From: Prauserella cavernicola
GTDB lineage: Bacteria > Actinomycetota > Actinomycetes > Mycobacteriales > Pseudonocardiaceae
Length of the DNA stretch: 64,000 bases
Assembly (NCBI RefSeq): GCF_016595675.1
Contig: NZ_JAENJH010000001.1
Span: forward strand, 868,001-932,000
Direction of reading: 5' to 3'
A program made the translations under genes and the position numbers. Below, in pieces: positions 21,839 through 29,987 of this stretch (within the stretch, counting starts at the first letter, position 1; each line of letters opens with the position of its first letter). Under the pieces are notes generated by a model. That model had not been told where the DNA came from. It was given only the letters and a program-made list of their open reading frames with translations, and made no database searches.

Positions 21839-23443
21839 TCAGCCGATCCGGTCCGCCATCAGCTCGCCCGCCATGATCGAGACGAGGTGGGTGTTGGCCC
21901 TGGGCACGGACGGGAAGATCGACGCGTCCACCACGTACAGGCCGTCGACGCCGCGCACGCGACAGGTCGGGTCGACGACGGCGCCGGGGTCGGTGTCCGC
22001 GCCCATCCGGCAGGTGCTGGTGCCGTGCTGGGCGTCCAGGACGCTCTCCAGCAGGTAGTCGTCGAGCAGGGCGTCGGAGTCGAGCGCGGCGAACAGCGCC
22101 GCGTTGGAGTGCTCCAGCGAGCCGGACAGGATCTCCGTCGTCTCCGGCCGCCGGGCCAGCTCGACGGTCGCGCGCACGCCCGCGCGCAACACGGCCAGGT
22201 CCCGCTCGTCGGAGAGCATGCGTTCCCGGACCAGCGGCTGCGCCAGCGGGTCGAGCGAGGTGAGCGTGAGCTCGCCGCGGGAATGGTTGTGGTTGAGCCA
22301 CACCAGGAACGCGCCGGCGCGGCCGTCGGTGTCGGCGTGGGCCATGGCGAGCACGTTCTGGTTGTTGGCGACGATCATCAGGTCGTGCGGCGCGCCCTCA
22401 CCCGAGCTGGCTCGCACGCACACGTTGGTGTGCCGGTCGTGTGGCGACCGCACGGACGCGGACTCGATGAGCGGCAACGTCACCAGCGCGGCCGGGTGGT
22501 CCTGCATCCCGCGGCCCACCGGCAGGTCCGCCCTGACGTCGACACCGAGCGCGCGCAGGTCCCCGGCGGGGCCGATCCCGGAGCGCAGCAGAATCGCGGG
22601 CGAGTGGATCACCCCGGCGGCGAGCACCACCGTATCGGCGTACTCCGTGCTCGCCCGGCCCTGCTCGATGACGCGGACGCCCACGGCCCGGTCACCCTCG
22701 AAGACCACGTGGTCTACGAGCGCGTCGCCCCGGACGGCCAATGTGGACAGTTCACGGGCGGGCTCCAGGTAGCCGTCGTTGACCGAGACCCGCCTGCCGT
22801 GACGTGAGTTGATCGGGTAGGGCGACACCCCTGACGCGTGGGGCGCGTTGACGTCGGGAGCCCAGTCGTGGCCTGCCGCGAGCGCCGCGCGGGCCAGCGC
22901 GGCGTCGACGCCGCCCCACTGCTCCCGCGGCATGCGGTTGATCGGGGTCGGACCGCCCCGGCCGTGGTATGGCTCGTCGCCGAAGTCCTCGTCGTCCTCG
23001 AGCTTCACGAAGTACGGCAGCACGTCCTCGGGCGCCCAGCCCGTGCAGCCCGCCGCCGCCCAGTCGGCGAAGTCCTCGACCGGCGGCCGGATGGCGATCT
23101 GCCCGTTGACCGAGGAGCTGCCGCCGACGCCCTTGCCCCGCACGTAGAAACCCTGGTCCTGCTTGTCGGTGCGTGAGGACTGCAGGTCGACCCAGACCAG
23201 CCGCATGGCGACCTCGGGATCGAGCAGCGCGACGACCGGGTTGGGCGAGCGCCACGCCTCGTGCATCTCCGCGGAACGGTAGTCCGGTCCGGCCTCGAGC
23301 AGCAGCACCCGCTTGCCCTGCCTCGCGGACCGCGCCGCGAGCGCCGCGCCTGCCGACCCCGCGCCGACCACGATCAGATCCCAGCCACCGTCCGCCACGT
23401 ACTCTCCCTCGACCGCGTTCACGCGCGGCCGGATGGCCGCCAT
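21839..23443 (-). CDS. GMC family FAD oxidoreductase (choline dehydrogenase-like)
   Basis: A flavoenzyme of ~534 residues. The FAD-binding start is WDLIVVGAGSAGAALAARSARQGKRVLLLEAGPDY. GMC signatures follow: GKGVGGSSSVNGQIAIRPP, ADTVVLAAGVIHSPAILLRSGIGP, and the C-terminal catalytic region QHGTSTCRMG with DGLYVVDASIFP and RANTHLVSIMAGE. The second catalytic position, usually Asn or His, is His in ANTH. Members oxidise alcohols such as choline, alkanols or polyethylene glycol. GTG 23398 has a better ribosome binding site (GGGAGAG) and may be the true start. Confidence 0.9.
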   Translation of the reverse strand: MAAIRPRVNAVEGEYVADGGWDLIVVGAGSAGAALAARSARQGKRVLLLEAGPDYRSAEMHEAWRSPNPVVALLDPEVAMRLVWVDLQSSRTDKQDQGFYVRGKGVGGSSSVNGQIAIRPPVEDFADWAAAGCTGWAPEDVLPYFVKLEDDEDFGDEPYHGRGGPTPINRMPREQWGGVDAALARAALAAGHDWAPDVNAPHASGVSPYPINSRHGRRVSVNDGYLEPARELSTLAVRGDALVDHVVFEGDRAVGVRVIEQGRASTEYADTVVLAAGVIHSPAILLRSGIGPAGDLRALGVDVRADLPVGRGMQDHPAALVTLPLIESASVRSPHDRHTNVCVRASSGEGAPHDLMIVANNQNVLAMAHADTDGRAGAFLVWLNHNHSRGELTLTSLDPLAQPLVRERMLSDERDLAVLRAGVRATVELARRPETTEILSGSLEHSNAALFAALDSDALLDDYLLESVLDAQHGTSTCRMGADTDPGAVVDPTCRVRGVDGLYVVDASIFPSVPRANTHLVSIMAGELMADRIG

Positions 23444-23524
23444 ATCGCCACATTCCGGGAGGTTTCACCCGGCGTCAAGGACGGACCGCTCGGGTTGGGT
23501 GACCGAACGGGAAACGGCGACCGG

Positions 23525-23830
23525 TCACAACGGACCCCGGGCGCTCAGCTGCTCCACCGCGTCGGCGGCCTCCTTGAGCCCGGCACCGGTCCGCTCCCGG
23601 TAAGTCTTGACCGCCTTGACCTTCTTGCCCTGACGGAGCAGGTCCACCACCTCGGGCATGTCGGGCTCCGCGAGCGTGACACCGGCGTTGTCGAGCAGGG
23701 CGTCCAGCTTGCGCTCGATGAGGTTCAGTCGTCGGGTGGTCTGCTCGTGCCTGCGGTTCGCCGAGAGGGAACCGACCATGATCGCGCCCGCGACCACGAG
23801 AAAACCCAGCAGTACCAGTTCGTCATCCAC
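23525..23830 (-). CDS. Small membrane protein with coiled coil and L7/L12 C-terminal-like tail
   Basis: A 101-residue protein: one N-terminal membrane helix (LVLLGFLVVAGAIMVGSLSA), a coiled-coil linker (NRRHEQTTRRLNLIERKLDALL), and a tail VVDLLRQGKKVKAVKTYRERTGAGLKEAADAVEQL closely resembling the factor-binding C-terminal domain of ribosomal protein bL12 (KKxxVIKxVREITGLGLKEAKDLVE). So an L12-like domain is tethered to the inner membrane face. GTG 23830 overlaps the end of the FGGY kinase gene by 8 bp, so it is translationally coupled. Function unknown; a docking role is conceivable. Confidence 0.75.
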   Translation of the reverse strand: MDDELVLLGFLVVAGAIMVGSLSANRRHEQTTRRLNLIERKLDALLDNAGVTLAEPDMPEVVDLLRQGKKVKAVKTYRERTGAGLKEAADAVEQLSARGPL

Positions 23831-25328
23831 GTTCGTTCCCCCACGACGCCAGTTCGTGCACCACCGGCCGGGTGGCCGGGTAGAGGTCAAGGTACAGCCG
23901 GTGCAATCGGTCGTAGTGCTCCGCCAGCGCCGGATCGGGCTCGTGGACCTCCCGCACCGGATTCCACGTCTCGGCGTCGGCGTCGCCGATCGCCTGTGCC
24001 GCGAGCAACGCGGCGCCGTAGCTCGCGCCCAGCGTCACCGACGGGATCTGCTGTGCCATGCCGGTGATGTCGCTGACGATCCGGGTCCACAGCCCGCCCT
24101 GCGTGCCGCCACCGACGGCGATGATCCGGTCGAGGTCGGCGCCCGCCTCCCGCAGCGCGGTGATGTTGTGCCGCACTCCGTGTGCCGTCGCCTCCAGCGC
24201 CGCGCGATGCAGGTCGCCGCGCGTGTGCGCGAGCGTGAGCCCGGCGATCACGCCGCGCGCGTCCGGGTCGGCGATCGGGGTCCGCTCGCCCGCGAAGTAC
24301 GGCAGCATCAGCAGCCCGCGCGCGCCCGGTCCCGAGCGCTCGGCCTCGGCGAGCAGTTCGCCGTGTTCCGGCTCGCCGACGATGCCGCGCAGCCACTCGG
24401 TCACCGCGCCCGATGTCGCCATGCCGCCCGCGAGGCTGCGAGTGTCGGGATAGGCGCCGAGCGTGCCCCACAGGTTCGGCACGGTGAGCCGCTGCCGGGT
24501 GGTGGCGATCAGGAACATCGTGGTGCCATACATGATCATCAGATCGCCCGGCCGCTGCGCGCCGACGCTGACGGCCTCGGACCACGCGTCGACGGTCCCG
24601 GTGATCACCGGAAGCCCCTGTGCCAGGCCGGTCTCCGCCGCGGCCCGCGCCGTGACGTGCCCGGCGATGTCGCCGGGCCAGCGCAACGGAGGCAGCTCCA
24701 GCCACGGAGCCACGTGCCTGGCCCACGGGGCGTACCACTCCAGCGCCCGCGAGTCGTAGAGCGGCACCGCCTGGCTGGCCGAGTGATGGTCGAGGACGTA
24801 CTCACCGGTCAGCCGCGATGCCAGCCACGAGCTCGTCAGGTACAGCCGCCGCGCCGTGGCGGCCACCTCGGGTTCGCGCTCGGCGACCCATGCGAGCTTC
24901 GGCCCGATCGCCTGGGTGCTCAGCAGTGAGCCGCACCGGTCGAGCACGGCCTCGGCGCCGAGCTCCTCGCCCAGCCGCGCGATCTGCTCGGTGGCGCGGG
25001 TGTCGACGCCGTAGAGGATGGCGGGGCGCAACGGTTCCTCGGTGCCCGGCTCCTCGTCGCCGGTCAGCACGACGCACGGGCCCATGCCGCTGACGCCGAC
25101 CGCCTCGACGCGACCGGCGTCCAGGCCGAGCAGTTCCGCCGTGATGTCGCGGAATTCGGCCCACCACACCCGAGCGTCCATCTCGACGTGCCCCGGCCTC
25201 GGCCGCGAGACGTCGTGCGCGCGCACCGCGGTGGCCACCACGGTGCCGCTCTCCCGCTCCACGAGTACGCCCTTGGTACTGGAGGTGCCGACGTCGATGC
25301 CGAGCACCAGCGAGTTCGTCCTGGTCAC
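23823..25328 (-). CDS. FGGY family carbohydrate kinase
   Basis: A 501-residue actin-fold kinase. The phosphate-1 loop is VLGIDVGTSSTKGVLVE; later come GVSGMGPCVVLTGD, the adenosine-binding region IAVGGGTQGGLWTRIVSDITG and GASYGAALLAA. The family phosphorylates sugars and polyols (xylulose, gluconate, erythritol, glycerol, ribulose); the substrate cannot be fixed. GTG 25328 has a GGGGTGAC ribosome binding site and begins directly before the ATP loop. It is followed, with overlap, by the L12-like gene, and is divergent from the AsnC regulator at 25449. Confidence 0.9.
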   Translation of the reverse strand: MTRTNSLVLGIDVGTSSTKGVLVERESGTVVATAVRAHDVSRPRPGHVEMDARVWWAEFRDITAELLGLDAGRVEAVGVSGMGPCVVLTGDEEPGTEEPLRPAILYGVDTRATEQIARLGEELGAEAVLDRCGSLLSTQAIGPKLAWVAEREPEVAATARRLYLTSSWLASRLTGEYVLDHHSASQAVPLYDSRALEWYAPWARHVAPWLELPPLRWPGDIAGHVTARAAAETGLAQGLPVITGTVDAWSEAVSVGAQRPGDLMIMYGTTMFLIATTRQRLTVPNLWGTLGAYPDTRSLAGGMATSGAVTEWLRGIVGEPEHGELLAEAERSGPGARGLLMLPYFAGERTPIADPDARGVIAGLTLAHTRGDLHRAALEATAHGVRHNITALREAGADLDRIIAVGGGTQGGLWTRIVSDITGMAQQIPSVTLGASYGAALLAAQAIGDADAETWNPVREVHEPDPALAEHYDRLHRLYLDLYPATRPVVHELASWGNERG

Positions 25329-25423
25329 CGTGTCACCCCACCACACCGGCGCGCTCCGGCACAGACCAACCTGAGCTGACACGTTAACTGGCTGTATCGC
25401 TCATATTTCGCTATTGACTTGAG

Positions 25424-25446
25424 AGGAACCGTCACTCATGGTTCCT
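25424..25446 (+). promoter_or_regulatory. Inverted repeat before AsnC start, candidate self-control site
   Basis: AGGAACC (25424-25430) and its exact complement GGTTCCT (25440-25446) flank 9 bp, ending 2 bp before the ATG of the AsnC-type gene. It could be bound by the AsnC protein itself or form a leader hairpin hiding the start. Confidence 0.4.
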
Positions 25447-25448
25447 GC

Positions 25449-26450
25449 ATGGGAGAACTCGTCAGGCTCGATGATCTGGACCGGCGGATCGTCGCCGCGT
25501 TGCAGCTCAACGGCCGGGCGTCGTGGAAGAAGGTCGCCGCGGTGATCGACGCCAAGGAGTCGACCGTCGCGCGCCGCGGCCAGCAGCTGATCGAGTCGCG
25601 CGTCGTCGGCGTCACCGGCGTGCTGGACCACCTGCGCTGCGGGCTCGGCATCTCTCTGGTCGTGCGGATGCGCTGCAGGCCGGGCCGGGCCAACGCGGTG
25701 GCCGACGCGCTCGCCGACCTGCCCGTCTCGCGGTTCGTCACCGTCGTCTCCGGCAGCGCCGACGTGGCCGCCGAGGTCGTGGTGCGCGACCACCGCGAGG
25801 TCGCCACCGTGCTCGTCGACCACCTGCCGCGGCCCGACGACATCGTCGAGTCGGAGTCCATGGTGGTGGTGCGCAAGTTCTCCAACTTCGAGGAGTGGGA
25901 CACCGGGCTGCTCGGCCCGGACGCGCCCGCGCTGCTGCGCCAGCCCGCACCGTTCGCGGGGCCGCAGGGCTGGCACGAACCCGAGCACCTCACCGAGCAG
26001 GAGTTCGCGATCGCCGGGGTGCTGGCCGAGGACGGCAGGGCCTCCTACGCCCAGATCGCCACCGCGGTCGGCGCCAGCGAGTCCACCGCGGCCCGGCGCG
26101 TCGACTCGCTCGTCAACCGCGGCTGCCTGCGCTTTCGCACCCTGTTCGAGACGCCCGTGCTGGGCCTGGACGTGAACTTCATGCAGTGGCTGGCCGTGGA
26201 GCCCGCCGAACTGGAGAACGTCGGCACCCGGCTCGCGAACGAACAGTCCACCCGGTACGTGAGCGCGACGACCGGCCGGTTCAACCTGTGCCTGCACGGC
26301 GCGCTGCCCGGTTACGGCGACCTCTACGACTACCTCACCAGGGTCATCGGCGCGCTGCCTGGCGTGCACGCCGCCGACATGACGCTGCAGGCCCGCACGC
26401 TCAAGCGCGCGTGGGTGCGGCTCGACGAGGACGGCAGGCGCGCGTCATGA
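25449..26450 (+). CDS. Lrp/AsnC family regulator with duplicated HTH-sensor units
   Basis: A 333-residue protein holding two Lrp/AsnC units in tandem. The first HTH is LDDLDRRIVAALQLNGRASWKKVAAVIDAKESTVARRGQQL, the second LTEQEFAIAGVLAEDGRASYAQIATAVGASESTAARRVDSL, each followed by a RAM-like ferredoxin-fold sensor (VSRFVTVVSGSADVAAEVVVRD; TTGRFNLCLHGALPGYGDLYDYL). Single-unit Lrp proteins are ~150 residues. The RAM domain binds amino acids or related compounds, so the ligand may be an amino acid released by the operon's enzymes. It is the first gene of the 25.4-36.0 kb operon, overlapping the next by ATGA. Confidence 0.9.
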   Translation: MGELVRLDDLDRRIVAALQLNGRASWKKVAAVIDAKESTVARRGQQLIESRVVGVTGVLDHLRCGLGISLVVRMRCRPGRANAVADALADLPVSRFVTVVSGSADVAAEVVVRDHREVATVLVDHLPRPDDIVESESMVVVRKFSNFEEWDTGLLGPDAPALLRQPAPFAGPQGWHEPEHLTEQEFAIAGVLAEDGRASYAQIATAVGASESTAARRVDSLVNRGCLRFRTLFETPVLGLDVNFMQWLAVEPAELENVGTRLANEQSTRYVSATTGRFNLCLHGALPGYGDLYDYLTRVIGALPGVHAADMTLQARTLKRAWVRLDEDGRRAS

Positions 26451-27361
26451 GCGAGGCGACGCCACCGTGGCAGTGGCCTGAACGGACCTGGCGCGGGCAC
26501 GTCGAGCGCGTCCGCGCGGGCCGTCCGCTGACGCCGACGCGGTGGCCCGGCGGTGCGCGGGTCGCGGTCGCGCTGTCCTTCGACGTCGACCACGAGACGA
26601 TCCCGTTGCGCGACGGCGAGACCAGCCCCGGCAGGCTCGCGCAAGGCGAGTACGGCGCGCGGGTCGCGATGCCGCGCATCCTGCGGCTGCTCGCCGAGCA
26701 CGACGTGCCCGCGAGCTTCTTCGTGCCCGCGGTGTCCGCGCTGCTGCACCCCGCCTCCGTCGAGGAGTGCGTCGCCGCCGGGCACGAGATCGCCGCGCAC
26801 GGGTGGATCCACGAGCGCAACACACTGCTGTCGGCGGCCGACGAGCTCGACCTGACCGGCAGGTCGCTGGACACGCTGGAACGGCTCAGCGGGACGCGCC
26901 CGGTCGGTATCCGCACGCCCAGCTGGGACTTCTCCGAGTCCACACTGGACATCATCAGGACACTCGGGTTCCGCTACGACTCGTCGCTGATGGCCGACGA
27001 CGAGCCCTACGAACTGCTCGCCGACGGCACCCCGACGGGCGTGGTGGAACTACCGGTGGAGTGGATCCGCGACGACATGCCCTACCTCGGGATGGAGCGG
27101 CATTCCGCGCTGCGCCCCTACACGCCGCCGCGCGCGCTGCTGGAGATCTGGCGCGACGAGTTCGACGCCGCACACGCCGAGGGCGGCCTGTTCCAGCTCA
27201 CCCTGCACCCGCACGTCATCGGGCACCGCTCTCGTCTGGTGGTGCTGCGGGAACTGCTGGCGCACATGCGCGCCCACACCGATGTCTGGTTCGCCACGCA
27301 CGCGGCCGTCGCCGACGCCGCGCTCGCCGTCACCGCGCCGCCGAAGGAGGCCACCCCGTGA
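26447..27361 (+). CDS. Polysaccharide deacetylase-fold hydrolase (PuuE/peptidoglycan deacetylase-like)
   Basis: A 304-residue cytoplasmic NodB-fold protein. Motif 1 is ALSFDVDHET, motif 2 HEIAAHGWIHERN (metal His), motif 3 RTPSWDFSESTLDIIRTLGFRYDSSL, and LTLHPHVIGHRSR gives the last catalytic His. The WIHERN/LHPHVIGR-type ending is seen in cytosolic relatives such as allantoinase-like PuuE rather than in secreted chitin deacetylases. It would cleave a C-N bond in an amide or N-acyl group. It is sandwiched between the AsnC regulator and the ABC importer with 4-bp overlaps, so the importer probably brings its substrate. Confidence 0.85.
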   Translation: MSEATPPWQWPERTWRGHVERVRAGRPLTPTRWPGGARVAVALSFDVDHETIPLRDGETSPGRLAQGEYGARVAMPRILRLLAEHDVPASFFVPAVSALLHPASVEECVAAGHEIAAHGWIHERNTLLSAADELDLTGRSLDTLERLSGTRPVGIRTPSWDFSESTLDIIRTLGFRYDSSLMADDEPYELLADGTPTGVVELPVEWIRDDMPYLGMERHSALRPYTPPRALLEIWRDEFDAAHAEGGLFQLTLHPHVIGHRSRLVVLRELLAHMRAHTDVWFATHAAVADAALAVTAPPKEATP

Positions 27362-28983
27362 CCCCACCCTCCTCGCCACCGTCCGTCCGGCTGCCAGGCC
27401 GGGGCAGACGCCGCCGGCGCGGCACCCGCGCGCTCGCCGTGGTCACCGCCGTGGTGTGCGGGAGCGCGCTCGCCGCGTGCTCGACGTCCACCGCGGGCCC
27501 CGCGGAGACCGGCACCGTGCGCACGGTGCTCAACAGCGACCCGTCGAGCTTCGATCCCGCACAGGCGCAGGGACAGCAGACGTTCCAGGTGGCGAGCCTG
27601 CTCTACGACACGCTGCTGCGCCGCGACAGCGACGCGCGGCTCGTCGGCGGTCTCGCCACCGACTGGGCCACCGAGTCGGCCTCGGAGTTCACGTTCACGA
27701 TCCGCGACGACGCGACGTGCTCCGACGGCACGCCGATCACGGCATCGGTGGTCGCCGACTCGTTGCGCAGGCTCGCCGACCCGGCCACGGAGTCGACGTG
27801 GAAGAGCCTCGTCTTCGGCCTCGGGGACGTCGACGTCGCGGCCGACGACCGCGCCTCGACGGTGCGGATCTCGCTGTCGGAGCCGTTCACCACGCTCCCG
27901 CAGGGGCTCGCGATCCCGCAGTCCGGCATCGTCTGTCCCGCCGGGATCGCCGACGCCGAAGCGCTGGAGGCCGGCTCCGTGGCGGGCGCGTTCTCCGGGC
28001 CGTACACGGTGCAGGAGGCCCAGCAGGGCCTCAACTACACGTTCGCGCTGCGCGAGGACTACGCGGCGTGGCCCGAGTTCTCCACCCCGCTCACGGGCGA
28101 GCCGCCGCGCAGGCTCGAGATCGGCGTCTCCACCGATCAGTCCACTGTGGCCAACCAGATCCTGGCCGGTGACCTCGACCTCGGTCAGTTCGCCGACCCC
28201 GACGCGGTCAAGCGGTTCACCGCGCAGCCCGACCTGCACCAGTACCAGGTGATCTCGGCGACCGCCTACGTCGTGTTCAACCAGCGCGAGGGCAGGCCGT
28301 TCGCCGGCAGGCCGGACCTGCGGCGCGCGGTGGCACAGGCCATCAACCAGGAGGCGTTCAACGCCATCTTCACCAAGCGGACCGCGGATGTGCTGACCTC
28401 AGTGACCCCGGCCAGTTTCCGGTGCACCAACACCGATCGCTCGCTGCTGCCCGAGCACGACCCCGACGCGGCGTCCGAGCTGCTGAGCGACGTCAGCGGC
28501 GTGCAGCTGATCGGCAACACCGCCAACCGGCAGTTCAGCGGCGGAGCCGACTACCTCTTCGCCGCGCTGACCGAGGCGGGCGCCGAGGTGAACATGAGCA
28601 AAGTGGACAACGCCACGTTCTGGAGCACGATCGCCGAGGGCGGCTCCGACTGGGACATCGTGTTCCTCGGCGACCTGAACTCGGTGGGCGCGATCAGCGC
28701 CTCGCTCGACCGCGTGATCGGCCCGAGCGTCGAGGACGGTGGCCGCAACTACAGCGCCTCGGACAACCCCGAGGGCGAGGCCGCGCTCGCGGAAGGGCTC
28801 GCGAGCACCGACCCCGAGGCGCAGTGCGACGCGTTCGACCGCGCCCAGCGCACGCTGTTCGAGCGCTCCGACATCGTGCCACTGGCGGGCAGCCCGCTGA
28901 CCTACGTGACCGGGCCGGATCTCACCGTCTCGGTGTTCGACGACTACGTCGACCTGGCGACCATGCGAGTGGGGGCGGAATGA
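27358..28983 (+). CDS. ABC importer substrate-binding lipoprotein, family 5 (peptide/nickel type)
   Basis: A 541-residue lipoprotein with an Arg-rich start, hydrophobic segment and lipobox L-A-A-C (Cys41). The mature part has family-5 marks: TVLNSDPSSFDPAQAQGQQTFQVASLLYDTLL, the ADSLRRLADP loop after DGTPITASVVADS, and late segments YVVFNQREGRPF and DLRRAVAQAINQEAFNAIF. Family 5 proteins bind oligopeptides, nickel or other nitrogenous compounds outside the membrane and deliver them to DppBC-type permeases. GTG start 4 bp inside the preceding gene; ATG of the permease overlaps its end. Confidence 0.93.
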   Translation: MTPPSSPPSVRLPGRGRRRRRGTRALAVVTAVVCGSALAACSTSTAGPAETGTVRTVLNSDPSSFDPAQAQGQQTFQVASLLYDTLLRRDSDARLVGGLATDWATESASEFTFTIRDDATCSDGTPITASVVADSLRRLADPATESTWKSLVFGLGDVDVAADDRASTVRISLSEPFTTLPQGLAIPQSGIVCPAGIADAEALEAGSVAGAFSGPYTVQEAQQGLNYTFALREDYAAWPEFSTPLTGEPPRRLEIGVSTDQSTVANQILAGDLDLGQFADPDAVKRFTAQPDLHQYQVISATAYVVFNQREGRPFAGRPDLRRAVAQAINQEAFNAIFTKRTADVLTSVTPASFRCTNTDRSLLPEHDPDAASELLSDVSGVQLIGNTANRQFSGGADYLFAALTEAGAEVNMSKVDNATFWSTIAEGGSDWDIVFLGDLNSVGAISASLDRVIGPSVEDGGRNYSASDNPEGEAALAEGLASTDPEAQCDAFDRAQRTLFERSDIVPLAGSPLTYVTGPDLTVSVFDDYVDLATMRVGAE

Positions 28984-29987
28984 CGACGACAACGGCAACG
29001 GATCGGCCGCGCGCACGCAGAGTGCGCGGAGGATCGTCGTGGACGTCGTTCGCGCTGCGCCGCCTCGGCGGGCTCGCGGGCGTGGTCGTGGTGGCCGTGG
29101 TGGTGACGTTCGTGATCGTCCCGCTGATTCCCGGCGATCCGGCGGTGAGCGCGGCCGGACCCGACGCCACCGTGGACCAGATCGCCAGGGTGCGCGCGCA
29201 GCTGGGACTCGACCAGCCCATGTTCGACCGCTTCCTCGACTACGTGGGCGGATTGCTGCAGGGCGATCTCGGGCATTCGTTCTCGCTCAACGCTCCCGTC
29301 TCCGACGTGGTGCTGCGGCGGCTGCCGTTCACCGCGGCGCTCGCGTTCGGCGCGCTGCTCGTGGTGCTGGCCGTGGCGGTGCCGCTCGGCATGGCGGTCG
29401 GCGCGCTCACCCGCGGCGGCAGGCGGCGCAGGCTGGACTCGGCGTTCGGCTACACCACGGCGTTCGTCGCGGCGATCCCGCCGTACGTGCTGGCGACGTT
29501 GCTGGTGCTGCTGTTCGCGGTGACGCTTCAAGTGCTGCCACCCGCCTACACGCGCTCGCAGCCCGGCGTGTCGATGCTGCTGCCCGCGCTCGCGCTCAGC
29601 ATCCCGTCGATCTGCCTGATCGCGAGGGTGGTGCGCAGGGAGACGGCCGTGGTGCTCGAACAGGACTACCTGCGCACCGCGCGTGGCTGGCGGCTCGGCA
29701 CGGTGCGCACGGCGTTGCGGTACGCACTGCCGAACCTGCTCACGAGCACGCTCACGCTGAGCGGCATCATCCTCGTCGGCATGCTCGGCGGCGCGATCAG
29801 CGTCGAGACGGTGTTCAGCTGGCCCGGTCTCGGGCTCGGCGTCGTCAACGCCGTGGCCACCAAGGACTACCCGCTGGTGCAGGGCATCGTGCTGGTGCTG
29901 GCGGTGCTCTCGGCCCTGATGACCATGCTCGTCGACATCCTGCTCGGGATCGTCGACCCCCGGGTGCGAGGAGGCCACCATGGCTGA
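28980..29987 (+). CDS. ABC importer permease, DppB type
   Basis: A 335-residue permease. An N-terminal helix (LGGLAGVVVVAVVVTFVIVPLIPGDPAVSA) is followed by the periplasmic VDQIARVRAQLGLDQPMFDRFLDYVGGLLQGDLG segment typical of DppB/OppB. The core has five more helices and the EAA loop VLEQDYLRTARGWRLGTVRTALRYALPNLLTS that contacts the ATPases, ending in FSWPGLGLGVVNAVATKDYPLVQG. It pairs with the permease half of the next, fused gene. Confidence 0.95.
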   Translation: MTTTTATDRPRARRVRGGSSWTSFALRRLGGLAGVVVVAVVVTFVIVPLIPGDPAVSAAGPDATVDQIARVRAQLGLDQPMFDRFLDYVGGLLQGDLGHSFSLNAPVSDVVLRRLPFTAALAFGALLVVLAVAVPLGMAVGALTRGGRRRRLDSAFGYTTAFVAAIPPYVLATLLVLLFAVTLQVLPPAYTRSQPGVSMLLPALALSIPSICLIARVVRRETAVVLEQDYLRTARGWRLGTVRTALRYALPNLLTSTLTLSGIILVGMLGGAISVETVFSWPGLGLGVVNAVATKDYPLVQGIVLVLAVLSALMTMLVDILLGIVDPRVRGGHHG

